Source of the DNA: Loktanella gaetbuli | GTDB taxonomy: Bacteria; Pseudomonadota; Alphaproteobacteria; Rhodobacterales; Rhodobacteraceae | DNA: 64,000 bases | Assembly (NCBI RefSeq): GCF_020531945.1 | Contig: NZ_JAJATZ010000006.1 | Location: 124,001 to 188,000, forward strand | Direction: 5' to 3' | In this document: positions 17,039 through 25,159 of the stretch, piece by piece | Layout of the letters: every line of letters starts with the position of its first letter | How positions within the stretch are numbered: position 1 is the first letter of the stretch | Made by a program: the position numbers and the translations under genes | Notes under the pieces: model-generated | Database searches by the model: none | Told to the model about the DNA's origin: nothing | Seen by the model: only the letters and a program-made list of their open reading frames with translations

Positions 17039-17659
17039 GTGACCAAACGCACGTCTGCCAAGTACAAGATCGACCGCCGCATGGGCGAAAACATCTGGGG
17101 CCGTCCCAAGTCCCCGGTCAACCGTCGTGAATATGGCCCCGGCCAGCACGGCCAGCGCCGCAAGGGCAAGGTTTCCGACTTTGGTCTGCAGCTGCGCGCC
17201 AAGCAGAAGCTGAAAGGCTACTACGGCGACCTGACCGAAAAGCAGTTCCGCCGCATCTACGGTGAAGCCGAGCGCGTCAAGGGCGACACCGGTGAAAACC
17301 TGATCGGCCTGCTGGAGCGTCGTCTGGACGCCGTCGTTTACCGCGCCAAGTTCGTGGCAACCGTTTTTGCCGCACGCCAGTTCGTGAACCACGGCCACGT
17401 CACCGTGAACGGCAAGCGCGTCAACATCCCGTCCTACCGCGTCAAGGAAGGCGACATCATCGCCGTTCGTGACAAGTCCAAGCAGCTGGAAATGGTGCTG
17501 GTCGCCGCGCAACTGCCAGAGCGTGACGTGCCCGATTACATGGAAGTCGACCATTCCAAGATGACCGCGACCTTCGTCCGCACCCCCACGCTGGGTGATG
17601 TCCCTTATCCAGTGACGATGGAACCCAACCTGGTCGTCGAATTCTACGCCAAGAACTAA
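17039..17659 (+). CDS. rpsD: 30S ribosomal protein S4
   Basis: Primary rRNA-binding protein of the small ribosomal subunit, 206 residues. The N-terminal part has the usual WGRPKSPVNRREYGPGQHGQ run, without the zinc Cys found in some S4 proteins, and the S4 RNA-binding domain is RLDAVVYRAKFVATVFAARQ to VNIPSYRVKEGD. The start is GTG at 17039 with a strong AAGGAG at 17026-17031. It stands alone, as is normal in alphaproteobacteria, and is followed by a strong terminator. Confidence 0.98.
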   Translation: MTKRTSAKYKIDRRMGENIWGRPKSPVNRREYGPGQHGQRRKGKVSDFGLQLRAKQKLKGYYGDLTEKQFRRIYGEAERVKGDTGENLIGLLERRLDAVVYRAKFVATVFAARQFVNHGHVTVNGKRVNIPSYRVKEGDIIAVRDKSKQLEMVLVAAQLPERDVPDYMEVDHSKMTATFVRTPTLGDVPYPVTMEPNLVVEFYAKN

Positions 17660-17681
17660 TCGGTTCTGGCAAGCGATACGA

Positions 17682-17708
17682 AAGGCCGCCCCTCGGGGCG
17701 GCCTTTTG
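17682..17708 (+). terminator. Rho-independent terminator after rpsD
   Basis: An 11-bp stem (17682-17692 with 17695-17705), built on GGCCGCCCC/GGGGCGGCC with a CCTCGG-type tight loop, followed by TTTT. It may also serve the convergent gene at 17717. Confidence 0.9.
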
Positions 17709-17716
17709 CGTTTGAA

Positions 17717-18358
17717 TCAGCCGTTTTGTGTCGTGGCCACGAACCGGGTGAACGGATCATCTGACGCAAAAGGCAGCAGCGCCTCTGCCCTCGCTGGATA
17801 GACCGCGTTCAGGTGCGTTTGCGCCCAAGTTTTGGCCTGCACCGGATCGGGCCATGGGCGGTCGGGGGTGGCGCCGAAATCCTCTGCCGGGGTCAGCAAG
17901 AGGGTCGCGCGGTCCTCGATGCTGCGGTAGCCCATCGTGATGAGCGTGATGAAATCGGTGGCGTCCTTGGCGATGGTAAAGGCGTCCCCCTCTGATCCCA
18001 GAAACACGAATGACATCGCGTCTGCCCGCTGCCAGACCGCGATGTGACTCCCGTCAGCGCCGCAGCGGACCAGCGGGTGCAGGGTCTGATCTGGCAGGTC
18101 CTTGCCGAACCAGTGGCGGATCAGGTCGGTTTCGATCACGAATGCCAGATGCGACCAAAGCTGTTCGGACGGGTCGACGGGTAACGTAGGTAAAAACAAC
18201 CTGTCACTGCGCGGATAGGACCGGGTCTGTTTTTCGCGTTCAAGCCAGCCGATGAAATCCCAAACCTCGGACGGCAGCGTGATCCCGGCGGGCAGGGACG
18301 CACGCAGGTCGCGGGCAAAGTCGATGCGTTTGATCTGGCCGAACAAGGCATCCTCCAT
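17717..18358 (-). CDS. Hypothetical protein, possibly SUKH/SMI1-like
   Basis: A 213-residue soluble protein with no signal peptide or membrane segment. I do not recognise it with certainty. The central stretch, MSFVFLGSEGDAFTIAKDATDFITLITMGY, resembles the glycine-and-acidic core of SMI1/KNR4 (SUKH) domains, found in toxin-immunity and regulatory proteins, but the match is weak. Other features are WDFIGWLEREK near the N-terminus and a Trp/Pro-rich segment, DRPWPDPVQAKTWAQTHLN, near the C-terminus. It is a single gene, convergent with rpsD, with no toxin gene beside it. The codon use looks normal for the window. Confidence 0.75.
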   Translation of the reverse strand: MEDALFGQIKRIDFARDLRASLPAGITLPSEVWDFIGWLEREKQTRSYPRSDRLFLPTLPVDPSEQLWSHLAFVIETDLIRHWFGKDLPDQTLHPLVRCGADGSHIAVWQRADAMSFVFLGSEGDAFTIAKDATDFITLITMGYRSIEDRATLLLTPAEDFGATPDRPWPDPVQAKTWAQTHLNAVYPARAEALLPFASDDPFTRFVATTQNG

Positions 18359-18660
18359 CGGGTTTTGCGATTTTTGCAGTGGAGGGAGTCAAGCGCAAGG
18401 TGGCCGGGGGGCTGGCGGCGTGTTATCCAAGTTGCAGTTTTTCGCGGGAACCCGACCTTTGCAATGCGGATGCCCACCGTGGCGGTTGCGATCAGCTTTC
18501 CTTCATTGCGCCGAAACGTTTCTGCGGTCGAACCTGTGGGATTCAGACGTGCAGCAGGATCAAGGTGGTGTTCCATTGTTGATGAATATTAACCGCGACC
18601 AGACGAAGGGCGCGCCCGAGGATGCAGACCAACGGTCTGATGTCTGATGACAACGACGCC
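18359..18660. other. Intergenic region without recognised gene
   Basis: About 300 bp between the start of the hypothetical gene at 17717 and the terminator of the sugar dehydrogenase gene. The short open frames here have no recognisable protein features. It should hold the promoter of the gene at 17717-18358. Confidence 0.5.
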
Positions 18661-18683
18661 AAGGACCGCCCCGTAGGGCGGCC
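18661..18683 (-). terminator. Probable terminator of the sugar dehydrogenase gene
   Basis: On the minus strand, a CCGCCC-loop TACG-GGGCGG hairpin (18666-18681) lies 18 bp after the stop of the gene at 18699. Only a weak CCTT follows, so confidence is moderate. Confidence 0.5.
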
Positions 18684-18698
18684 CGAGGGTTCTTCGAT

Positions 18699-20096
18699 TT
18701 AGTTTGAGTTTTCGGTTTCCGTTTCCTCGGCCTCTGACTGCGACTCGTCGGTTGGGGCGTCATATGTCACGCGCCAGACGGTGTTGCCGGTGTCATCGGC
18801 GATGAACATCGCGCCATCGGGGGCGAATTCGACATCGACGGGACGTCCCCAGACCTCTGCCCGCTGGTCGTTTTCAACCCAGAAACCGGTGGCAAAGTTT
18901 TCATATGTCCCGGTTGGCATACCATTCTCGAACGGCGCGAACACGACCTTGTAGCCGGTGGGCTGGGTGCGGTTCCACGATCCCTTGAACGCGACAAAGG
19001 CACCGTTCTGATACGCCTCTGGCAGTTGCGTGCCGTCCTCGGGGAATTCGAGGTCCATCGCGGCGGAATGCGGCTGGAACAGCATGTCGGGTTCAAGCGC
19101 GGCTGCGACCTTGTCCGGGGCCTGTTCGGCGAAACCGGGCTGCGGGTTCTGACCGATGTAGGAATAGGGCCAGCCATAGAAGCCGTCCTGTTGCACGTTG
19201 ATCAGGAAATCGGGCACGAGGTCATCGCCCGTGCCGTCGCGTTCCTGCACGACCGCGAACAGATCACCGCTGTCGGGATGGATCGCCAGACCTGCGGGGT
19301 TACGCACACCGGTGGCCACGGTGCCGATCAGTGATCCATCGGGGTTGAAGGCCTGAATGGACGCAGGCACGCCCGGTTCGACCGAGATATTCCCGTTCGA
19401 TCCGATCCCGACATAAAGGGTGCCGTCGTCACCGATGGCGATGTCGCGGTTGACGTGACCAAAGGGGCCATCGCCGAACGCGCCCTCTGGCGTGATCATG
19501 GTCTGGCCGGAAAAATCATGCTGCGGCACGCGTTCGTCCTGCGGCACTTCATCGACGGTCTGGTTTTGCGATCCGACGATGCGGATGCGGCCCTCGGTAT
19601 AGGGCATGGCCCAGATGCCCATCAGATCGGCGACAAGGATTTGCGGACCCTCTGCCCCGTCGCGGTAACTGACACCGTAGGGTGCGGTGAACGGCTCGGC
19701 GTAGCGCGAGATCGTTTCCGCCGATCCGTCGCCGTCACCGTCGCGCAGCAAGGCGATATAGCCTGCCGACTGGTGGGCCACCAGAACATCGCCATTGGGC
19801 AGCACTTCAACTTGGCGCGGGGCATCTTGCAATTGTGCGAACAGCGTCGCGGTAAAGCCCTCGGGCACGTTCAGTTGCGGGGGGGTGTCTGCCAGCCGCA
19901 GGGCGGTATTGTTGACGTTCGGCCCCGTGTAGGGTTCGGGTGCCTGGTCCATCGTGTAACGGAATGACAGCCCGACGGTGCGTTCCTGTTCGGGGGTCGC
20001 CTGACTGGACGGGATCGGTTCGTCCGTCGTTTCCTGTGCGAATACGGGTGCAGCAAGCGCGGCGGTGGCGGTGGTCATCAGAAGGGTTCTAAGCAT
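18699..20096 (-). CDS. Periplasmic PQQ-dependent aldose (sugar/sorbosone) dehydrogenase family protein
   Basis: A 465-residue secreted protein. The signal peptide ends at about residue 20 (AALAAPVFA then QETTDEP). The rest is a six-bladed beta-propeller of the soluble glucose/sorbosone dehydrogenase family: LNVPEGFTATLFAQLQDAPRQ, VLPNGDVLVAHQSAG, GVRNPAGLAIHPDSGDLFAVVQERDG and WGRPVDVEFAPDGAMFIADD are typical blades, and the His after SGQTM precedes the catalytic region. Such enzymes oxidise aldoses with PQQ in the periplasm. The C-terminus is an acidic tail (ESQSEAEETETENSN). ATG 20096 was chosen because the signal peptide begins there. No PQQ synthesis genes are nearby. Confidence 0.85.
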   Translation of the reverse strand: MLRTLLMTTATAALAAPVFAQETTDEPIPSSQATPEQERTVGLSFRYTMDQAPEPYTGPNVNNTALRLADTPPQLNVPEGFTATLFAQLQDAPRQVEVLPNGDVLVAHQSAGYIALLRDGDGDGSAETISRYAEPFTAPYGVSYRDGAEGPQILVADLMGIWAMPYTEGRIRIVGSQNQTVDEVPQDERVPQHDFSGQTMITPEGAFGDGPFGHVNRDIAIGDDGTLYVGIGSNGNISVEPGVPASIQAFNPDGSLIGTVATGVRNPAGLAIHPDSGDLFAVVQERDGTGDDLVPDFLINVQQDGFYGWPYSYIGQNPQPGFAEQAPDKVAAALEPDMLFQPHSAAMDLEFPEDGTQLPEAYQNGAFVAFKGSWNRTQPTGYKVVFAPFENGMPTGTYENFATGFWVENDQRAEVWGRPVDVEFAPDGAMFIADDTGNTVWRVTYDAPTDESQSEAEETETENSN

Positions 20097-20226
20097 CGGA
20101 TCCAAATTTTCTGTTTGTTTGCAATCGTGGACCAACGATCTGTGCGCACATCAGTTCCAGCGCGGTTGAGAGCAGCCTTTCGTCTGCCACCTTTCGTCCG
20201 GATCGCAGGCGGGCTAGCACTGCTGC

Positions 20227-21816
20227 ATGAACAAACCGAATATCGTGATGATCCTTGCCGATCACGTGGCGTTTCACGGACACTACGGGTCTGACCGTTA
20301 TCCCTATCGCTGGCCGCACCTCGACCGGATTGCAGGGCAGGGGGTGTGGTGCGATCAGGCGCGCTGCATCACGCCCGTCTGCACGCCGTCGCGCGCCAGT
20401 TTCCTGACGGGCAAACGGCCTGACAAACACGGGCTGCGCTGGAACAGCGAATACCCCATTCCGCACAATCGCCGTGATTTCCGCGACGACGAGGTGCTGT
20501 ATCCCGCCTACCTCGCGCAGGCGGGGTATCAGAACCATTACTACGGCAAATGGCACTGCGGCGTGAACAAGACCGCCGCCGATTACGGCCTGATCGGGTG
20601 GAGCCTGCCGGAATACGGCAACCTCTATGCCTCTGACAGGTACAAGGCCTATCTGGCCGACCGGGGGCTGGATCAGCCGCGCTGCCGGATCGACCACCAC
20701 CTGCTGCGCCCGGAGCTCGACGGGACCACGGTCCTGATGGACCCCGAAGAGCCGTGGGATTTCATGGACGGGGCCGGTGTGCTGCTGGGCGATCCCGCGG
20801 CGCAGGAGCAGAATTTCGTCGCAAATATCGCCGCCGATGCGATCCGCGATCTGGCGCGGGGGAACGACCCGTTCAGCATGGTGATCAGCCTGTGGGGACC
20901 GCATCACCCCTATTACCCGTCAGAGGATTTCGCGGCGCTCATCAACCCCGCCGACATTCCGCCCTATCCCAGCTTTGCCGAGGATCTGTCGGACAAGCCC
21001 TGGCGCTATCGCGTGCAGCGTGATCTGCGATGTCAGCACAGGGCGGGTGAACGCTGGCCGGACTGGGGCATCTGGCAGACCGTGCTGGCGCGGGCCTATG
21101 CGGCAGGGTTGCAGACCGATGCGGCGATCGGACGGATCGCAGATGTGTTGGAGGCCGAAGGGATTGCCGACAACACGCTGTTCATCGTCACGGCCGATCA
21201 CGGCGATGGGCTGGCCGCCCATGGTGCGGGCTGGGACAAATACAGCAGTTTCAGCGAAGAGGTCGCGCGTATTCCGCTGGTCATGCGCTGGCCTGACGGC
21301 CTGCCCGCCGGCGCCACGATCAGCGATCCGGTGACGTTGCTGGACGTGACCGCCACCATGATCGACGCGGCTGGCGCGCCGGATGATCTGCATCCGCTGG
21401 GGCTGGATGGTGACAGCCTGCTGCCGATGGCGCGGGGGATGTCGCGGCGCGAGGCGCTGATCTGCGATCACTTTGGCCATTCGGGCGACATCGCATTTCA
21501 GAAAATCCTGTATCTGGACGGATGGAAATACGTCTGCTGCTGGGGCGACGGGGATGAGTTGTACGATCTGACCGCCGATCCGTTCGAGATGGACAATCGG
21601 GTAAACGATCCCGCCACCATCGACCGCCAGCACGTGATGCGCGACCGGATCATCGCGCATCTGGAGGCACGCCGTGCTGCACGGTCCATGTGGAAGCCGG
21701 CCGCGTTCTGGGAGGACGGGATCGTGTTTTCCTCGCCCGAATGGCCACGCGAAGAAACGCTGCTGTTGTACAAGCTGCGCAGCCTTCAGGCCGATCCCGA
21801 CTATCACCCCGGTTGA
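20227..21816 (+). CDS. Sulfatase (formylglycine-dependent)
   Basis: A 529-residue alkaline-phosphatase-superfamily sulfatase. The N-terminal metal motif is NIVMILADH, and the active-site sulfatase motif is CTPSRASFLTG, with Cys52 the residue converted to formylglycine. KWHCG and VTADHGDGLAAHG complete the metal and sulfate site. No signal peptide is seen, so it is probably cytoplasmic, unlike many polysaccharide sulfatases. It is a single gene, divergent from the sugar dehydrogenase; the 130 bp between them holds both promoters. The substrate is unknown; no maturase gene is adjacent. Confidence 0.9.
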   Translation: MNKPNIVMILADHVAFHGHYGSDRYPYRWPHLDRIAGQGVWCDQARCITPVCTPSRASFLTGKRPDKHGLRWNSEYPIPHNRRDFRDDEVLYPAYLAQAGYQNHYYGKWHCGVNKTAADYGLIGWSLPEYGNLYASDRYKAYLADRGLDQPRCRIDHHLLRPELDGTTVLMDPEEPWDFMDGAGVLLGDPAAQEQNFVANIAADAIRDLARGNDPFSMVISLWGPHHPYYPSEDFAALINPADIPPYPSFAEDLSDKPWRYRVQRDLRCQHRAGERWPDWGIWQTVLARAYAAGLQTDAAIGRIADVLEAEGIADNTLFIVTADHGDGLAAHGAGWDKYSSFSEEVARIPLVMRWPDGLPAGATISDPVTLLDVTATMIDAAGAPDDLHPLGLDGDSLLPMARGMSRREALICDHFGHSGDIAFQKILYLDGWKYVCCWGDGDELYDLTADPFEMDNRVNDPATIDRQHVMRDRIIAHLEARRAARSMWKPAAFWEDGIVFSSPEWPREETLLLYKLRSLQADPDYHPG

Positions 21817-21822
21817 TGACGG

Positions 21823-21873
21823 GTCCTGTTTTTCGCGAAAAACAGGACGGCCACCCATTTTCGCGAAAATGGG
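21823..21873. repeat. Second pair of TTTTCGCGAAAA-centred palindromes
   Basis: Perfect palindromes at 21823-21848 (26 bp) and 21854-21873 (20 bp), 7 bp after the sulfatase stop. The centres (21835/21836 and 21863/21864) are again 28 bp apart, as at 3642-3693, while the arms beyond the core differ but stay self-complementary. Confidence 0.7.
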
Positions 21874-21959
21874 GTACGCCTGTCGTGACCTGCGCGCGCT
21901 TGTCACTGGTCAGTCTGCCCGCCGGGGGCTAGAACAGCGCAGACTAGAGGACGAATTCG

Positions 21960-23048
21960 ATGACCACTGCCATTTCTCCCCGCCGTTCGATCATGGACAT
22001 CTCGCTGTACAAGGGCGGTGACAGCACCGTCGCGGGTCAGTCCAACATCGTGAAACTGTCGTCCAACGAGAATCCCTTTGGCCCGCCCGACGCGGCCAAG
22101 GACGCCGTCGCCCGCGCGGTGCACGAGTTGCACCGCTATCCTTCGACCGATCACGCGTCCCTGCGCCAGGCGATTGCCGAGGTGCACGGCCTGGATGCTG
22201 CGCGGATCATTTGCGGCGTGGGTTCCGACGAGATCATCCATTTCCTGTGTCAGGCCTATATCGAGGAAGGTGGCGAGGTCATCCACACCGAACACGGGTT
22301 CGCCATGTACCGGATCAGCACGCTGGCCAATGGCGGCACCCCGGTCGAAGTCAAGGAACGCGAGCGCGTCACGGATGTCGATGCGATCCTTGCGGCCTGC
22401 ACGGACAAGACCCGGCTGGTGTTCATTGCCAATCCCAACAACCCCACCGGCACCATGATCGGTCAAGCCGAGATCACGCGTCTGGCCGAGGGTATCCCGC
22501 CGCAGGCCATTCTGGTGCTGGATGGGGCCTATGCCGAATATGTCGATGGGTTCGATGCCGGTGCCGCCATGGTCGAGGCGCGCGAAAACGTGGTCATGAC
22601 CCGCACCTTTTCCAAGATCTACGGGCTGGGCGGGTTGCGCGTGGGCTGGGGCTATGCGCCGACGGCCATCATCGATGTGCTGAACCGGGTGCGTGGTCCG
22701 TTCAACCTGTCGTCGCCTGCGCTGGCCGCGGCCGAGGCCGCCGTACGGGATGTGGATTTCGTGGCGCGTTGTCGTGCGGAAAACGCCCGCTGCCGCGACT
22801 GGATGGCCAATGCGCTGGCCGAACTGGGTATCCCGTCGGACACCTCGACCGCGAATTTCGTGCTGGCGCGTTTCGCCTCCGAGGCAGAGGCCAATGCCTG
22901 CGACGATCACCTGCGGTCCGAAGGCATCCTGGTGCGGCGCGTCGCGGGCTATAACCTGCCCAATTGCCTGCGCATCACGGTGGGTGACGAATCCGCCTGT
23001 CGTCGCACTGTCCACGCGATCGCGCAATTCAAGGCGGGCAACGTGTGA
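21960..23048 (+). CDS. hisC: Histidinol-phosphate aminotransferase family protein
   Basis: PLP enzyme of 362 residues that transfers an amino group in histidine synthesis; paralogues next to tyrA often also act on phenylpyruvate or prephenate in tyrosine and phenylalanine synthesis. Motifs are KLSSNENPFGPP, NPNNPTGT and the PLP-lysine site MTRTFSKIYGLGGLRVGW. It overlaps the following prephenate dehydrogenase gene by a GTGA junction, which supports a role in aromatic amino acid synthesis, so the symbol marks the family rather than proven specificity. Confidence 0.93.
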   Translation: MTTAISPRRSIMDISLYKGGDSTVAGQSNIVKLSSNENPFGPPDAAKDAVARAVHELHRYPSTDHASLRQAIAEVHGLDAARIICGVGSDEIIHFLCQAYIEEGGEVIHTEHGFAMYRISTLANGGTPVEVKERERVTDVDAILAACTDKTRLVFIANPNNPTGTMIGQAEITRLAEGIPPQAILVLDGAYAEYVDGFDAGAAMVEARENVVMTRTFSKIYGLGGLRVGWGYAPTAIIDVLNRVRGPFNLSSPALAAAEAAVRDVDFVARCRAENARCRDWMANALAELGIPSDTSTANFVLARFASEAEANACDDHLRSEGILVRRVAGYNLPNCLRITVGDESACRRTVHAIAQFKAGNV

Positions 23049-23962
23049 GCGTGATCTACGACAAGATCGCGCTGATCGGGCTGGGTCTAATCGCATCGTC
23101 CATGGCGCTGGCGATCAAGCGTGCGGGCCTCGCACGCGAGATCACCGGCTACGCCCGGTCGCAGCAGACCCGCGACATCGCCCGCGAGATCGACCTGTGC
23201 ACGGTCTGCGATACGGCCACTGATGCGGTGCGCGATGCGGACCTTGTCGTGCTCTGCGTGCCGGTGGGGGCGATGGCCGCGGTGATGGCGGACATCGCGC
23301 CCGCACTGAAACCGGGTGCGACCCTGTCCGACGTGGGGTCCGTCAAGAAGGCCGTGATTGATGCGGTCGGTCCGCATGTGCCCGCAGGCGTGCATTTCGT
23401 TCCCGCCCATCCGCTGGCCGGGACCGAACATTCCGGCCCGCGTGCGGGTTTTGCCGAACTCTATGACAACCGCTGGTGTATCATCGTGCCTGCGGACGGC
23501 AGCGACCCTGCCGCCGTTGCGCGTCTGGCCGACCTGTGGCGGGGCATGGGGGCGAACGTCGACGAGATGGACGCCGAACATCACGATCTGGTGCTGGCCG
23601 TCACTAGCCACACACCGCACCTGATCGCCTATACCATGGTCGGCGTGGCGGACGATCTGAGCCGGGTGACCGACAGCGAGGTCATCAAGTATTCCGCCGC
23701 GGGTTTCCGGGATTTCACGCGGATCGCGGCCTCTGACCCCACCATGTGGCGGGACGTGTTCCTGTCGAACAAGGAGGCGACGCTGGAGATCCTGGGGCGG
23801 TTCACCGAAGAGCTCTTCGCCTTGCAGCGCGCGATTCGCACCGAGGACGGCGACCACCTGCACGATTATTTCACCCGGACGCGGGCGATCCGGCGCGGCA
23901 TCATCGAGGCCGGGCAGGATACGGATGCGCCCAATTTTGGCCGTGCCGTCAAGCCGCGCTGA
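23045..23962 (+). CDS. tyrA: Prephenate/arogenate dehydrogenase
   Basis: Oxidative decarboxylation of prephenate or arogenate with NAD(P) in tyrosine synthesis, 305 residues. The Rossmann motif is IGLGLIASSMALAIKRAG near residues 11-28, the catalytic His region is TSHTPHLIAY, and the conserved HPLAGTEHSGP follows. No chorismate mutase or ACT domain is attached, so it is the monofunctional type. The start is GTG at 23045 overlapping the hisC stop. The 3' end overlaps the extensin-like gene by 38 bp. Confidence 0.94.
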   Translation: MSVIYDKIALIGLGLIASSMALAIKRAGLAREITGYARSQQTRDIAREIDLCTVCDTATDAVRDADLVVLCVPVGAMAAVMADIAPALKPGATLSDVGSVKKAVIDAVGPHVPAGVHFVPAHPLAGTEHSGPRAGFAELYDNRWCIIVPADGSDPAAVARLADLWRGMGANVDEMDAEHHDLVLAVTSHTPHLIAYTMVGVADDLSRVTDSEVIKYSAAGFRDFTRIAASDPTMWRDVFLSNKEATLEILGRFTEELFALQRAIRTEDGDHLHDYFTRTRAIRRGIIEAGQDTDAPNFGRAVKPR

Positions 23963-24851
23963 TCTGGCGGGCCTGTTGGCGCTGTGTCTGGCGCTGGCGG
24001 GATCCGCGACCGCGCAGGGCGCGAGCGATCCAACGCGGCCCGTCGCGCGCAGTCTGGCGGAGGAGCCGCTGCCGCGGCCCGTGCCGCGGCCGCAGATCAC
24101 GGGCCTGGCCGAGGATGTGGCCCGCAGCGCACCGCTTGTGCGCCCTGTGCTGCGCCCGCGCGTGGAACCCAGTCTGGTGATCGGATACGAGACGACGCCG
24201 CTGCGCCGGGCCGAACGGGAACTGTTTGCCTTCAACCCCTTTGCGCCGCGTGCGGTTGACCGTCCCGCGGCACGCCCCGCCAGTATCGTGTCCGCCGCAG
24301 CCGAGCGACGGCAAGAGCGGCTGCGCGGCCAGATTTGCGGCGATCCGGCCATTCAGGGCGAGGCGATCGGCAATATCGGCGGACCCGGTGCCTGCGGGGT
24401 GACCGATGCCGTGCGTGTCCGGTCGGTTTCCGGGGTCACGCTGCAACCGGCACCGACGGTTGATTGCACAACAGCCAGCGCGATGAAGGACTGGGTCGCC
24501 CAAGGTATCAAGCCCGCGGTGGGCACGACCGGCGGGGGTGTGACCCGCCTGCGCGTCATCGGGCATTATTCCTGCCGTAACCGCGTCGGCGGCAGCTCTG
24601 GCAGCAGTCGCTTGTCGGAACACAGCTATGGCCGGGCCGTCGACGTGGCGGGCATTGGGTTGGCATCGGGGCGTGAGATCACGCTTCTGACCGATTGGAA
24701 CAAGCCGGCCGAGGGTGCGATCTTGCGGGAGGTCTGGCGCAGCGCCTGCGGGCCGTTCGGCACGGTTTTGAGTCCTGATGCCAATGCGGCGCACCGTGAC
24801 CATTTCCATGTCGACACCGCACGATACCGGTCGGGCAGCTATTGCAGGTAA
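23925..24851 (+). CDS. Extensin-like C-terminal domain protein, secreted
   Basis: A 308-residue exported protein. The hydrophobic signal segment is at residues 14-30 (cleavage near GSATA), followed by an Arg/Pro-rich linker (about 35-75) and then the extensin-like domain (about 135-308). That domain has Cys residues, YSCRN, LSEHSYGRAVDVAGI and RDHFHVD. These His and Asp residues resemble the zinc site of LD-carboxypeptidase/D-Ala-D-Ala peptidase-type folds, so a cell-wall role is plausible but unproven. The start overlaps tyrA; ATG 23925 or the in-frame GTG at 23943 may be used, and either gives a signal peptide. The hisC-tyrA-extensin order is common in Rhodobacterales. Confidence 0.88.
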   Translation: MRPILAVPSSRADLAGLLALCLALAGSATAQGASDPTRPVARSLAEEPLPRPVPRPQITGLAEDVARSAPLVRPVLRPRVEPSLVIGYETTPLRRAERELFAFNPFAPRAVDRPAARPASIVSAAAERRQERLRGQICGDPAIQGEAIGNIGGPGACGVTDAVRVRSVSGVTLQPAPTVDCTTASAMKDWVAQGIKPAVGTTGGGVTRLRVIGHYSCRNRVGGSSGSSRLSEHSYGRAVDVAGIGLASGREITLLTDWNKPAEGAILREVWRSACGPFGTVLSPDANAAHRDHFHVDTARYRSGSYCR

Positions 24852-24949
24852 AGCAATGGAGCGCCCGTTCCGGGCGCACGGCATATTTTGACGCAGGGAC
24901 GCGGCGTCGTGTACAATACCGCTGAATGTCTGCTGCCCGATATGTCACT

Positions 24950-25010
24950 GGGGGCGCTGCCCCAGCGCGTGCCGCGCCCCCCCGGGAATATTTGAGACCA
25001 GAAGAAGCAT
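24950..25010. repeat. Dispersed GC-hairpin/TATTTT element, copy C
   Basis: Lies in the 308-bp gap between the extensin-like gene and ileS. Hairpin GGGGC-GCT-GCCCC (24951-24963), then a C-rich run, then CCCGGGAATATTTGAGACCAGAAGAAG. The rest of the gap should hold the ileS promoter; no leader peptide or riboswitch was recognised. Confidence 0.55.
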
Positions 25011-25159
25011 GGGCCGCTTGCCGCCGTAGGGTCGGGGTTCTATAAGCGCGATCGATGACGGGATTTCGGATCATACGAATTAGCCTCCCGGCGCGCTGAA
25101 CCCTTGGCGCTGCCGGGTCATGCTATTTTCCATACCGACTGACCGAAAGGACGCCCATC

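Noticed and set aside
24852..25159. tRNA or T-box/riboswitch before ileS
   Set aside because: No cloverleaf or T-box sequence was found; the gap is explained by a dispersed repeat and a promoter region.
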